From Variovorax paradoxus (GTDB lineage Bacteria > Pseudomonadota > Gammaproteobacteria > Burkholderiales > Burkholderiaceae_C), in contig CP063166.1 of assembly GCA_016806145.1 (NCBI GenBank), forward strand, positions 3,348,001-3,412,000: a stretch of DNA of 64,000 nt, written 5' to 3'. How positions within the stretch are numbered: the first letter of the stretch is position 1; each line of letters begins with the position of its first letter. Below, piece after piece: positions 17,276 to 25,470 of this stretch. Under the pieces are notes generated by a model. The model was given only the letters and a program-made list of their open reading frames with translations, was not told the origin of the DNA and searched no databases. A program made the translations under genes and the position numbers.

Positions 17276-18562
17276 TCAGGACGCGACGTTCGCGCCCACG
17301 GCCCAGTAGAAGGTGGGCCGGGCGCCGTTGAGCAGGTGGTCGCCGACCACGCGGCCCTTGTAGATGGTCGGGTTGTGCGAGGCCAGCGTGCGCGCGTTGC
17401 GCCAGTGGCGGTCGAGCCGGATGTCCTCCTGCAGCGCCGAGGCGCCGCCCACGTCGAACAGCCGCGTGCCGGCCTGCAGCACCGCGTCGACGATGCCGGC
17501 CTGGGCCTTGGCGGTCTCGAGCTCGACCTGGAACAGCAGCTGCTCGGGGATGGCTTCGCCACGCTGGCGCAGGCGATCGATCTCGCCGAGCGTGCGCGCC
17601 ACCGCCTGCACCGTCGCGCTCGCGACGAAGGCCGTGCTGGCGAGCTGGCCGACGACCTGCTGCACCAGCGGATCCTCGCGCGGCGTGCTGCCGCTGCCGT
17701 GGCTGTAGACGCGCTTGCGCGGCTGCACGAAGTCGACCGCGTCGCGCACGATCGCGCGCGCGATGCCGGCCAGGGTGGCCAGGTGGGTGAGCTGGAACTG
17801 CGCGGTCAATGGCGTCGGCTGGTCGCGCACGTAGAGCAGCACGTGCGCCGGATCGACGCGCACGTTGCGAAAGCGCGTGGTGCCCGAAGCGCTCAGGCGC
17901 TGGCCGAAGCCGCGCCAGTCGTCGATGCGCTCCACGCCCGCCGCTTCCGAGGGCACCAGCGCGATCACGCGGTCGCTGCTGCCGTCGTCGTTGTGGCGCT
18001 GCGCCGAGACCGCGATCCATTCGGCATAGAGCGTGCCGGTGCTGTAGTACTTGTCGCCCTCGAGGCGCCAGCCGTCGCCGTCGCGGCGCAGCGTGGTCTG
18101 CATCTGGCCGAGCGGGCCTTCGCCGAGCTCGGTGGTGGCGTTGCCGAAGATCACGCCGTCGGCCGCGAGCCGCAGCCAGGGGCCGTGCAGCGCGGGATCG
18201 ATCTCGGCGAACAGGCGCTCGATGAAGCCGAAATGGGCGCGCAGGATCTGCGGCAGGTTGGAGTCGGCCTCGCCGAGCTCGATCAGCAGGTCGAAGAACT
18301 GCTCGACCGAGGCGCCGAGCCCGCCTTGGGCCACCGGCACGCGCAGCGCGCCGAAGCCGGCCTGGGCCAGCCAGGCCACGGCCTCATGGGCCAGCAGGCG
18401 TTCGTTCTCGCGCTGCACCGCGCCTTCGGCGATGCGCGCGAAGATCGGACGGAAGCGGTCGGCGAGCTGGTCGTAGGACGGCGGTTGCGGGGCCCGCGGC
18501 GGCACGGCCACGGGCGACGGGTTGCCGGGCGCGGTGCGCGGCGGATGCGTGAGGGATTCCAT
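17276..18562 (-). CDS. SfnB-family sulfur acquisition oxidoreductase
   Basis: A 428-residue acyl-CoA-dehydrogenase-fold protein of the SfnB/DszC group, which are reduced-flavin-dependent monooxygenases or desulfurisation enzymes used when sulfate is short. Family features are the N-terminal helical part (AHEAVAWLAQAGFGALRVP), FGNATTELGEG and the C-terminal LFDVGGASALQEDIRLDRHWRNARTL. It lies upstream of the ABC permease on the same strand with a 172-base gap, which suggests one sulfur-scavenging unit. No flavin reductase is encoded nearby. Confidence 0.85.
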   Translation of the reverse strand: MESLTHPPRTAPGNPSPVAVPPRAPQPPSYDQLADRFRPIFARIAEGAVQRENERLLAHEAVAWLAQAGFGALRVPVAQGGLGASVEQFFDLLIELGEADSNLPQILRAHFGFIERLFAEIDPALHGPWLRLAADGVIFGNATTELGEGPLGQMQTTLRRDGDGWRLEGDKYYSTGTLYAEWIAVSAQRHNDDGSSDRVIALVPSEAAGVERIDDWRGFGQRLSASGTTRFRNVRVDPAHVLLYVRDQPTPLTAQFQLTHLATLAGIARAIVRDAVDFVQPRKRVYSHGSGSTPREDPLVQQVVGQLASTAFVASATVQAVARTLGEIDRLRQRGEAIPEQLLFQVELETAKAQAGIVDAVLQAGTRLFDVGGASALQEDIRLDRHWRNARTLASHNPTIYKGRVVGDHLLNGARPTFYWAVGANVAS

Positions 18563-18633
18563 GGGGCAACGACTTTGCAGCCGTGCCCTTCGATTGGGAA
18601 ATGCGCTTTTCGAGTTTTCTTATGCCGCGCGGC

Positions 18634-19227
18634 TCAGGCGCGCGGCCGGGGCATCGCCGGCCAGCGCTTGCCCGCCAGGTTCGGCATGCGAAGGGCGAGT
18701 TGCTGCGCTCCGAGCTCCAGCATCCGCCAGACCGCGCCCAGCAGGCCCGCCATGACGGCGCCGAACAGCAGGCCGACCGCGATGTCGAGCGGGAAATGCA
18801 CGCCCACATGGATGCGCGCCCAGCCCGTGGCGGCGGCCACGGCGAACAGCGCGATGCCGGGTGCGCGCAGCACCGGCCGCGCGAGAAAGGCGAAGGCCAC
18901 CATGAACATCACCGAGGCATGCGTGCTCGGCAGCGACGCGCTGGCGCCGTGCGGGATGTAGGCCGGCACCAGGCCCGTGATGAAAGGCCGCGGCACGTTG
19001 ATGCGCGCGGCGATCTCCTGGCACAGCATGGCGGTGATCGCGGCGCCCGCGAGCACGAAGAGGATGTAGGCGCGATGGCCGGGGCGGCGCCACGCGCCGG
19101 CGCCGATGACGGCCGTGGAGAGCCAGGGGCCGCCGAGCGCGAGCCCGACGGCGATCGCCAGCAGCCACGGCGTGGGCCGGGTGCCGGCCGCGAGCCATTG
19201 CAGCAGGTCGAGATGGAATGCGTTCAT
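18634..19227 (-). CDS. PAP2-family membrane phosphatase
   Basis: A 197-residue protein with five or six membrane segments and the phosphatase signature in three parts: RINVPRPF, PSTHASVM and GWARIHVGVHFPLDI. These supply the catalytic histidines and arginines of type 2 phosphatidic acid phosphatases. Members of this size dephosphorylate undecaprenyl pyrophosphate or lipid phosphates on the outer face of the inner membrane. The ATG at 19227 lies just after a hydrophobic-free start MNAFHLDLLQWLA. Confidence 0.85.
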   Translation of the reverse strand: MNAFHLDLLQWLAAGTRPTPWLLAIAVGLALGGPWLSTAVIGAGAWRRPGHRAYILFVLAGAAITAMLCQEIAARINVPRPFITGLVPAYIPHGASASLPSTHASVMFMVAFAFLARPVLRAPGIALFAVAAATGWARIHVGVHFPLDIAVGLLFGAVMAGLLGAVWRMLELGAQQLALRMPNLAGKRWPAMPRPRA

Positions 19228-19406
19228 GCGGCCTCCCGGAACGGGTGGAACGCAACGAGGGCGGCGCGCGGGCGTGCGCGCCCGGCGCGGCTTGCGCGCT
19301 GGTGGGCGAAGGACATGGAGAAGCCTCGTGGGCGAAGTGAAGCGGCCCTGCCGCGCCGGGCGTCAGGGAAGCGATGGATGCGGCGCGGGCGCGCCGCCGG
19401 AACGGG

Positions 19407-19856
19407 TCAGGCGAACGCCGGCGGTGCCGTGGTCGGCGGCAGCCGCAGCCAGGGCCGGGGCAGGGGAGGCGCCCCACTCCGCGCGCTGACGCGCCGTGGC
19501 GGTTCGTGGTGCGCACCGGTCAGGCCGGTCGCCACGGCGATGGTCAACGGCAGCAGCGCGAGCACGACGCCCATGAAGCCATCGAAAGCCGCGCTTAGGG
19601 CATTGACCATGACCGTGCAGCAGGACGCCTGCGCGAACACGGTGGTCTCGAGGCTTCGCGCATGACCGACGCGTTCGTCGGGTTCGAAGCGCACGGTCTC
19701 GCCGGCGTTGCGCACCTTGAGGCCGGGCTCGTCCTCGAGCCCGTCGCTGTGGAAATGCGCCGAGATGAACGGGTGCAGCAGCACCAGCCAAAGGCCGATC
19801 ACGCACCCGATGCATCGGTGTGCGTCGATCCATCGGCGGAGCCTGGCCAGCAGCAT
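19407..19856 (-). CDS. Hypothetical membrane protein with HxH motif
   Basis: A 149-residue protein starting at ATG 19856. A basic N terminus precedes a membrane segment (CIGCVIGLWLVLLHPFISA) that runs into HFHSDG, and a second segment lies around GFMGVVLALLPLTIAVATG. The tail is proline-rich. A histidine pair next to a membrane segment and a CC pair (ASCCTVM) hint at metal contact, but no family is recognised. It lies 180 bases upstream of the PAP2 gene on the same strand, with no gene between them. Confidence 0.55.
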   Translation of the reverse strand: MLLARLRRWIDAHRCIGCVIGLWLVLLHPFISAHFHSDGLEDEPGLKVRNAGETVRFEPDERVGHARSLETTVFAQASCCTVMVNALSAAFDGFMGVVLALLPLTIAVATGLTGAHHEPPRRVSARSGAPPLPRPWLRLPPTTAPPAFA

Positions 19857-19899
19857 GCGGCGGATGCTAGGGCGCAAATATGAACAGAATATGAGTACT

Positions 19900-20087
19900 C
19901 GCCGAACTCGTGCGAGTTTGGGGGCCTGCTCGACGGGACGAACTATCGGCGCCGTCCGACAACGAGGGAAATCTCGAAGGCCCAGCATCCCTGAGTCCCG
20001 AGCGACTCCTCCTCCCTGGCTTGGGGCACCTGCAGCCACAACTGCGGGTTCTTGAGCGCCCGGCTTCGTGCCGGGCGCCTTTTCTTT
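19900..20087 (+). ncRNA. Candidate structured small RNA with intrinsic terminator
   Basis: About 190 bases without a coding frame contain a chain of complementary segments and end in a perfect terminator. GGGCCT (19922-19927) pairs with AGGCCC (19978-19983), enclosing GACGG/CCGTC (19932-19936 with 19952-19956) and the hairpin CGAG-GGAAAT-CTCG (19963-19976). Then come GAGTC/GACTC (19993-20008) and CCTGCAG-CCACAA-CTGCGGG (20029-20048), and the terminator stem at 20056-20078. The 5' end is a guess; AT-rich DNA at 19871-19895 could hold the promoter. It does not match the 6S, SRP, tmRNA or riboswitch cores that I know. Confidence 0.5.
20056..20087 (+). terminator. Intrinsic terminator
   Basis: GCGCCCGGC (20056-20064) and GCCGGGCGC (20070-20078) pair perfectly around TTCGT and are followed by CTTTTCTTT on the plus strand. 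No protein gene on the plus strand ends before it, which is the main reason to suspect a small RNA gene upstream. Confidence 0.8.
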
Positions 20088-20289
20088 GCGGGTTCGATCG
20101 GGAGGAGCGAGGTGGGGGCGGCTGCCGCTGCCGCGTTTCGGATTCCCCAATATTCATCAACAGTCTTGCCGTCGCTCGGCTGCCATTCGGGCAGACAACA
20201 AGATCATCGATTTTACATAATGCACATTGTGCGGATTAAACGGAAAAGCAGAGAAGCGGAAGTTCGCCGCATTCGGCCCGCGCAACGCC
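20088..20289. other. Intergenic region, no gene seen
   Basis: About 200 bases follow the terminator. They hold an AT-rich patch at 20205-20250 with the near-palindrome GCACATTGTGC (20222-20232), which could be a protein-binding site, and no open frame with coding character. Confidence 0.35.
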
Positions 20290-20505
20290 TCAATCCCGCG
20301 TGCTCATCCCGCCATCCATCGCGAGCTCCGCCTGCCGGATCTGCCGGCGCCGACGCAGCGCTTCGCTCATGCCGTCGCGCACGCCGGCACGGATGACGAG
20401 GTACAGAAGCCAGCCCGCGAGCGTGCCGGCGATCAGGATGGCTGCGAGCAAGGACATCTGCCATGCCAGGGCGCCGCCGCCGATCTGTTGGATGGTGACT
20501 TGCAT
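20290..20505 (-). CDS. Small membrane protein, hypothetical
   Basis: A 71-residue protein with one membrane segment (MSLLAAILIAGTLAGWLLYLVI) followed by a basic cytoplasmic helix (SEALRRRRQIRQAELAM). CGGAG lies seven bases before the ATG at 20505. No family is recognised. The ATG is only about 14 bases after the T-run of the terminator that ends the ankyrin operon, so transcription must come from read-through or from a promoter overlapping the terminator. Confidence 0.6.
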   Translation of the reverse strand: MQVTIQQIGGGALAWQMSLLAAILIAGTLAGWLLYLVIRAGVRDGMSEALRRRRQIRQAELAMDGGMSTRD

Positions 20506-20518
20506 GGATGCTCCGGGC

Positions 20519-20542
20519 AGAAAAAAAGGCTTCATCGAAGCC
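20519..20542 (-). terminator. Intrinsic terminator of the mltG-to-ankyrin operon
   Basis: Read on the minus strand, GGCTTC (complement of 20537-20542), GAT and GAAGCC (complement of 20528-20533) form a hairpin directly followed by a run of T. It lies about 125 bases after the ankyrin stop codon and just before the start of the 71-residue membrane protein gene, so it could also work as an attenuator for that gene. Confidence 0.75.
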
Positions 20543-20666
20543 CTCATTCTGTTCGTGCCTGTTTCCAAATCACACAAGCTTCATCAAGTTCTTACCGGTT
20601 CGACCATGAAATAAGTCACAGTTAACGACCGTCAGCAGCAAAAACGAATACTTTATTAACAGATGC

Positions 20667-21335
20667 CTACCACTTGCCATCCTTCGGCACCGGCTTCGCT
20701 GCCGATGTCGCCGCGATCAACGACGCGGCTTCCGATCGATTGGCGCGGTTGGCGAAATCGACCGCGGTCATGCCGAGCTGGTTCTTCATCGTGACGTCCG
20801 CGCCCTCGGCCAGCAGCAGCTTCACGGCGTCGGTCGAGCCGTACATCGCGGCCATCATCAGCGGCGTGGTGCCGTTGGGCGACTGCGCGTCGATGAAGGC
20901 GAAGTTGTCGAGCAGCTGCTTCATGATCGCCACGTGCCCGCCGGTGGCCGCGTAGTGCAGCGGCGTCCAGCCGGGCTTGTTGATGTCGGCATCGCGCTTG
21001 ATGAGCTGGGTGACCAGATCCTGCTGGCCCTTGATGGCGGCGAGCATCAACGGGCTTTCGTCCTTGGCGTTGCGCAGCTCGACATTGGTCTGCGGCGACT
21101 CGAGCAGCACCTGGATCACCTTCGGCGACGGCTCGCGCAGCGCGATCAACAGGCCGGTCTGGCCGCGCTCGTCGCGCGTGTTGGGATCGAAGCCGCGCTG
21201 CAGCAGGCTGCGAACGCCGCTCGGGTTGTCGGCGCGCACGGCGCGGAAGAAGTCCTCGAAAGACCCTGCATGTGCGGAAAAAACTGCTGCAAAAACAGAC
21301 AGATAAACGAGCTTCTTGAAGTTTTTCTTCATCAT
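20667..21335 (-). CDS. Exported ankyrin-repeat protein
   Basis: A 222-residue protein with a Sec signal peptide (KKNFKKLVYLSVFAAVFSAHA-GS) and about five ankyrin repeats (for example GWTPLHYAATGGHVAIMKQL and NGTTPLMMAAMYGSTDAVKL). Ankyrin stacks bind protein partners; in the periplasm they may shield or bind envelope proteins. AAGGGGG lies about eight bases before the tandem ATG ATG start. The start overlaps the stop of tatD as ATGA, so the two are translationally coupled. Confidence 0.88.
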   Translation of the reverse strand: MMKKNFKKLVYLSVFAAVFSAHAGSFEDFFRAVRADNPSGVRSLLQRGFDPNTRDERGQTGLLIALREPSPKVIQVLLESPQTNVELRNAKDESPLMLAAIKGQQDLVTQLIKRDADINKPGWTPLHYAATGGHVAIMKQLLDNFAFIDAQSPNGTTPLMMAAMYGSTDAVKLLLAEGADVTMKNQLGMTAVDFANRANRSEAASLIAATSAAKPVPKDGKW

Positions 21336-22138
21336 TGTCGAACCCCCTTGAACAGTGTTTCGAAGTTGTCGCTGGTCGCCTGGGCCACGGCCTCGACCGG
21401 CAACTGCCTCAGTTCGGCGATCTGCCGCGCCACGTAGGGCACGTAGGCCGGCGTGTTGGTCTTGCCCCGGTACGGCACCGGCGCCAGGTATGGGCTGTCG
21501 GTCTCGATCAGCATGCGCTCGAGCGGCACGAAGGCCGCCACGTCACGCAGATCCTGCGCCTTCTTGAAGGTCAGGATGCCCGAGAAGGAGATGTAGAAGC
21601 CGAGGTCCAGCGCGGCGCGCGCGACCTCGGCGGTTTCGGTGAAGCAGTGGAACACACCGCCGGCCGCGCCCGCGGAGCCGTCCTCGCCCTCCTCCTTGAG
21701 GATCGCGATGGTGTCGGCCGAGGCCTCGCGCGTGTGGATCACCAGCGGCTTGCCGGTCTGCCGGGCGGCGCGGATGTGCACGCGGAAGCGCTCGCGCTGC
21801 CATTCGAGGTCGGCGATGCTGCGTCCGCCCTTGCGTTCTTCCATCTGGTAGTAGTCGAGGCCGGTCTCGCCGATCGCCACCACGCGCGGCCTTGCGGCCA
21901 GGCGCACGAGGTCGTCGACGCTGGGTTCGAGCGTGTCCTCGGTGTCGGGATGCACGCCCACGCTGGCCCAGAAGTTGTCGTAGCGCGCGGCCAGCGCCTG
22001 CACATCGTCGAACTCCTCGAGCCGGGTGCAGATGCACAGGGCCCGGTCGACCTGGGCGGCGGCCATGGCGGCGCGCACCGTGTCCATCTGGTCGGCGAAT
22101 TCGGGAAAAGTCAGGTGGCAGTGGGAGTCGGTGAACAT
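21332..22138 (-). CDS. TatD family metal-dependent hydrolase
   Basis: A 268-residue TIM-barrel nuclease. The first metal motif DSHCHL supplies D4, H6 and H8; a glutamate follows in AIGETGLDYY, then HTREA, HCFTE and the final aspartate in ETDSPYLAPVPYRGKTNTP. Family members have 3'-5' DNase or RNase activity. Location directly after pilZ and holB is the standard betaproteobacterial order. The gene ends within the start of the ankyrin gene. Confidence 0.92.
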   Translation of the reverse strand: MFTDSHCHLTFPEFADQMDTVRAAMAAAQVDRALCICTRLEEFDDVQALAARYDNFWASVGVHPDTEDTLEPSVDDLVRLAARPRVVAIGETGLDYYQMEERKGGRSIADLEWQRERFRVHIRAARQTGKPLVIHTREASADTIAILKEEGEDGSAGAAGGVFHCFTETAEVARAALDLGFYISFSGILTFKKAQDLRDVAAFVPLERMLIETDSPYLAPVPYRGKTNTPAYVPYVARQIAELRQLPVEAVAQATSDNFETLFKGVRQ

Positions 22139-22209
22139 CGCCAGGAATCTGAGGAAACGAAGGGAGCCGGAAACTGGCGAGCGCAAGAGGCGGCCGGGCC
22201 GCCCTGAGG

Positions 22210-22626
22210 TCAGATCGTCTGCGTCGGCCGGTCGGAAGCCATCGAGCCGCCCAGCGCGGCTTCGATGCGGGCCTTGAGCTGGCGCGATTTCTCGTCGGAC
22301 GGGAAACGGATGCCCACGCCGGGCGCCCGGCTGCCGGCCGCGCGTGCCGGCGTGATCCACGCGACCTTGCCGGCCACCGGGTAGCGTTGCGGGTCCTCGG
22401 GCAGGGTCAGCAGCACGTAGACGTCGTCGCCGAGCCGGTATTCGCGCGAGGTCGGAATGAAGATGCCGCCCTCGGAGAACAGCGGGATATAGGCCGCATA
22501 GAGCGCGCCCTTCTCCTTGATCGCGAGCTGGATGACGCTCGGCCGGTGCGGCGTGGCGCCCCCCGCGGCGTTGGCGGCGGCAGAGGCTGCTGCGGAGTTG
22601 GCGGACGGGGCTGCGGGTTGGTTCAT
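22210..22626 (-). CDS. pilZ: PilZ domain protein of type IV pilus assembly
   Basis: A 138-residue protein; after an alanine-rich N-terminal tail of about 28 residues comes the PilZ beta-barrel (SVIQLAIKEKGALYAAYIPLFSEGGIFIP ... GVGIRFP in pieces). It lacks the RxxxR cyclic-di-GMP motif, as do the type IV pilus PilZ proteins that act by contact with PilB and FimX. It overlaps holB by four bases (ATGA), the usual arrangement in proteobacteria. Confidence 0.88.
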   Translation of the reverse strand: MNQPAAPSANSAAASAAANAAGGATPHRPSVIQLAIKEKGALYAAYIPLFSEGGIFIPTSREYRLGDDVYVLLTLPEDPQRYPVAGKVAWITPARAAGSRAPGVGIRFPSDEKSRQLKARIEAALGGSMASDRPTQTI

Positions 22627-23636
22627 GGGCGGCGAGCGGCTGAGTTGAGGGTGCTGCGCGCTTCGCTCACGAGCGCTTCCAGCATGAGTCCTGCATTGAA
22701 CGGATGTTCCGCGGTCCGGGCCGACGCGGCCAGCGATTTCGACCAGCGCGCCAGCGCGAGCCGCGACGGCGCGGCCGGCAGGTCGCCGGGTTCGAAGAAG
22801 CGCGGCGCGGCGCCGTTGCCGACGGCCATCAGGTCGTGGCAGAGCTTCTGCAGCGCGCCGACCGCCTGGGCCGGCGCCTGGTCGGCCAGCGCACCGACGT
22901 CGCCGCGCAGCACGGCCTTGGGCAGCAGCGCCCAGGCCTTGGGCGACTGGCCGGTGCGCGCGAGCCGCAAGGCGTCGCTCGGGCGTCCACCGGCCGCGCG
23001 CAGCAGGGCGGCGGCATCGGCGGCGGGAACGTCCTGCGCCGCGAGCCAGGCCTCGGCCTGCTGGGTGTCGGGCCAAGGCAAGGTGAAGCCGAGGCAGCGG
23101 CTGCGGATGGTCGGCAGCAGTTGCCAGGCGGCCTCGCTCGCGAGCACGAAACGCACGTCGCCCACCGGCTCCTCGAGCGTCTTGAGCAGCGCATTGGCGG
23201 TGATGGTGTTCATGCGCTCGGCCGGATAGACCAGCACCACCTTGCCGCGGCCGCGCGCGCTGGTGCGCTGCGCGAAACCGACCGCGTCGCGCATCGCCTC
23301 GACGCGGATCTCGCGGCTGGCCTTGCGCTTCTTGTCGTCGATGTCGGCCTGGGCCTTCTCGTCGAGCGGCCAGCCCAGGTCCAGCATCGCGACCTCGGGC
23401 ATCAGCACGCAGAGGTCGGCATGGGTGCGGACCTCGATGGCGTGGCAGCTCGGGCAATGGCCGCAGGCGGCGCCCTCCTCCGTCGGCTGCTCGCACAGCC
23501 AGGCCGAGGCCAGCGCGAGCGCCAGGTCGTACTGGCCCAGGCCCGAGGGCCCCTGCAGCAGCCAGGCGTGGCCGCGCTGGCGCAGCAACTCGACCAGCGG
23601 CTGGCGCAGCCAGGGCGACAGTTCCGCCGCGCTCAT
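22623..23636 (-). CDS. holB: DNA polymerase III subunit delta'
   Basis: A 337-residue clamp-loader subunit. The P-loop region reads [15 protein letters not shown] without the usual lysine-threonine, as expected for delta', which does not hydrolyse ATP. A zinc module ([11 protein letters not shown]) follows, and then the sensor motif [19 protein letters not shown]. It opens the beta clamp together with delta and tau/gamma. The start overlaps the tmk stop and its stop overlaps the pilZ start, both as four-base overlaps. Confidence 0.92.
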   Translation of the reverse strand: MSAAELSPWLRQPLVELLRQRGHAWLLQGPSGLGQYDLALALASAWLCEQPTEEGAACGHCPSCHAIEVRTHADLCVLMPEVAMLDLGWPLDEKAQADIDDKKRKASREIRVEAMRDAVGFAQRTSARGRGKVVLVYPAERMNTITANALLKTLEEPVGDVRFVLASEAAWQLLPTIRSRCLGFTLPWPDTQQAEAWLAAQDVPAADAAALLRAAGGRPSDALRLARTGQSPKAWALLPKAVLRGDVGALADQAPAQAVGALQKLCHDLMAVGNGAAPRFFEPGDLPAAPSRLALARWSKSLAASARTAEHPFNAGLMLEALVSEARSTLNSAARRP

Positions 23637-24295
23637 GCGCGCCCTCCCCCGGCCAGGCCGCGCGCCACCAGCGCCGCCTCGACCTGTTGCCAGACCTGGT
23701 CGCGGCTCTGGCTCGCATCGATGCGCACGAAGCGCGCCGCATCGGCGGCCGCGCGCTCGGCATAGCCCTGCGCGACCTTGCGGAAGAACTCGACCGGCTG
23801 GGCCTCGAACTTGTCGGGCACGCGCGCGCCGGCCAGGCGCTGGGCCGCGATCTCGGGCGCGAGGTCGAACCACAAGGTGATGTGCGGCTGCAGCAGGGTC
23901 GCCTCCGACTGCCCGCCGCGCCCGGCCTGCGCCCAGCGCTCGAGCGTGGACAGCACCTCGGCGTCGAAGCCGCGGCCGCCGCCCTGGTAGGCGAAGGTGG
24001 CGTCGGTGAAGCGGTCGCACAGCACCACGTCGCCGCGCGCCAGTGCCGGCTCGATCACCTGCACGATGTGGTCGCGCCGCGCGGCGAACACCAGCAGCGA
24101 TTCGGTCAGCGGGTCCATCGGCTGTTCGAGGATCAGCGTGCGCAGCGTTTCGGCCAGCGGCGTGCCGCCCGGTTCTCGCGTGCGCGTGACCGCGCGACCC
24201 TGGCCCTCGAAGAGCGCCTGCAAGGCATCGAGGTGGCTGGACTTGCCGGCGCCGTCGATGCCCTCGAGCGTGAGAAAGAGTCCGCCAGCGTTCAT
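23633..24295 (-). CDS. tmk: Thymidylate kinase
   Basis: A 220-residue kinase that turns dTMP into dTDP. The P-loop is [11 protein letters not shown], followed by [11 protein letters not shown] and the DR motif in [19 protein letters not shown], which contacts dTMP. The length is normal. It overlaps both neighbours (mltG and holB) by four bases, so the four genes are translationally chained. Confidence 0.95.
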   Translation of the reverse strand: MNAGGLFLTLEGIDGAGKSSHLDALQALFEGQGRAVTRTREPGGTPLAETLRTLILEQPMDPLTESLLVFAARRDHIVQVIEPALARGDVVLCDRFTDATFAYQGGGRGFDAEVLSTLERWAQAGRGGQSEATLLQPHITLWFDLAPEIAAQRLAGARVPDKFEAQPVEFFRKVAQGYAERAAADAARFVRIDASQSRDQVWQQVEAALVARGLAGGGRA

Positions 24296-25314
24296 TGGGC
24301 TGCCTTGGTCGCGGGGGGGCCGCCGCCGCGCTGGTAGCGGTTGACGGCACGGTTGTGGTCGTCGAGCGAGCTGCTGAACTGGCTGGTGCCGTCGCCGCGC
24401 GAGACGAAATACAGCGACTTGCTCTGCGCGGGCTGCACGGCCGCCAGCAGCGCGGCCTTGCCGGGCATCGAGATCGGCGTGGGCGGCAGGCCGTTGCGCA
24501 TGTAGGTGTTCCAGGGCGAGTCGGTCTGCAGGTCCTTCTTGCGCAGGTTGCCGTCGAAGGCGGTGCCCATGCCGTAGATCACGGTCGGGTCGGTCTGCAG
24601 CGGCATGCCGATGCGCAGCCGGTTGTTGAAGACGGCGGCGATCTCGGCCCGGTCGGCCGCCTTGCCGGTTTCCTTCTCGACGATGCTCGCGAGGATCAGC
24701 GCCTGCTCGGCCGATTGCAGCGGCAGGTTGCTCGCGCGCGCGGCCCAGGCGGCCTCGAGCTTCTTGTCCATGGCGCGCATCGCGCGCTGCAGCAGCGCGA
24801 CGTCGGTCGAGCCCTTCGAATAGGTGTAGGTGTCGGGGAAGAAGCGCCCTTCGGGGTGCTGGCCGGGCCGGCCGAGCTTTTCCATCAGTGCCTCGTCGCT
24901 CAGGCCCACGCTGTCGGGCTTGAGCTGTTCGGCCTTGGCGAGCGCCGCGCGCACCTGGCGGATGTTCCAGCCCTCCACCAGCACCAGGCTGCGCGTGGCT
25001 TCCTCGCCGCGCACCAGGATGTTGAGCAGCAGCTTGGGCGTCACGCCGCGGTCGAGCTCGTAGCTGCCGGCGCGCATCTGCCGGTCCTGGCCCGAGATGC
25101 GGAACCACAGGTAGAGCAGCTGCGGGTCGACCGCCACGCCGGCGTCGGCCACGGCCTGGGCGATGCCGCGCGGCGTGGTGCCGGGCTCGACCGACAGATC
25201 GACGTTGGGCGCCGGCAGCTTGAGCGGCTGGTGCACCCACCAGAGTCCGCCGGCACCGGCGGCCAGCGCGGCCAGGGCAGCGAGCAGGAAGAGCGTGAGG
25301 ATGAAGCGGCGCAC
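24292..25314 (-). CDS. mltG: Endolytic murein transglycosylase MltG
   Basis: A 340-residue inner-membrane lytic transglycosylase (the E. coli length) that cuts nascent glycan strands. One N-terminal membrane segment ([20 protein letters not shown]) precedes a LysM-like region and the catalytic domain with [12 protein letters not shown], where the glutamate is the general acid, and [20 protein letters not shown]. The GTG at 25314 directly before the membrane segment is preferred; a longer frame runs up to ATG 25458 but lacks coding character. It is the first gene of the chain. Confidence 0.9.
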   Translation of the reverse strand: MRRFILTLFLLAALAALAAGAGGLWWVHQPLKLPAPNVDLSVEPGTTPRGIAQAVADAGVAVDPQLLYLWFRISGQDRQMRAGSYELDRGVTPKLLLNILVRGEEATRSLVLVEGWNIRQVRAALAKAEQLKPDSVGLSDEALMEKLGRPGQHPEGRFFPDTYTYSKGSTDVALLQRAMRAMDKKLEAAWAARASNLPLQSAEQALILASIVEKETGKAADRAEIAAVFNNRLRIGMPLQTDPTVIYGMGTAFDGNLRKKDLQTDSPWNTYMRNGLPPTPISMPGKAALLAAVQPAQSKSLYFVSRGDGTSQFSSSLDDHNRAVNRYQRGGGPPATKAAQ

Positions 25315-25470
25315 GGATCCGATGGAAGAGCGGAGGAAGGAAGCGATGAAAGGGGCTGAGCGGGGCGAACGCGAAAAGAGAGGCGGCCCGACAAGGCGGT
25401 GGCCCTGCAAGAAGAAAGGCTGCCGTCGCCGCGGTCCTGACGAATCAGGCCCGGCCATGATAATTCAGCG

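Noticed and set aside
19900-20087. Reading the structured RNA as 6S RNA
   Set aside because: Length is similar, but the 5' and 3' ends do not pair into the long 6S rod, and the usual downstream ygfA gene is absent.
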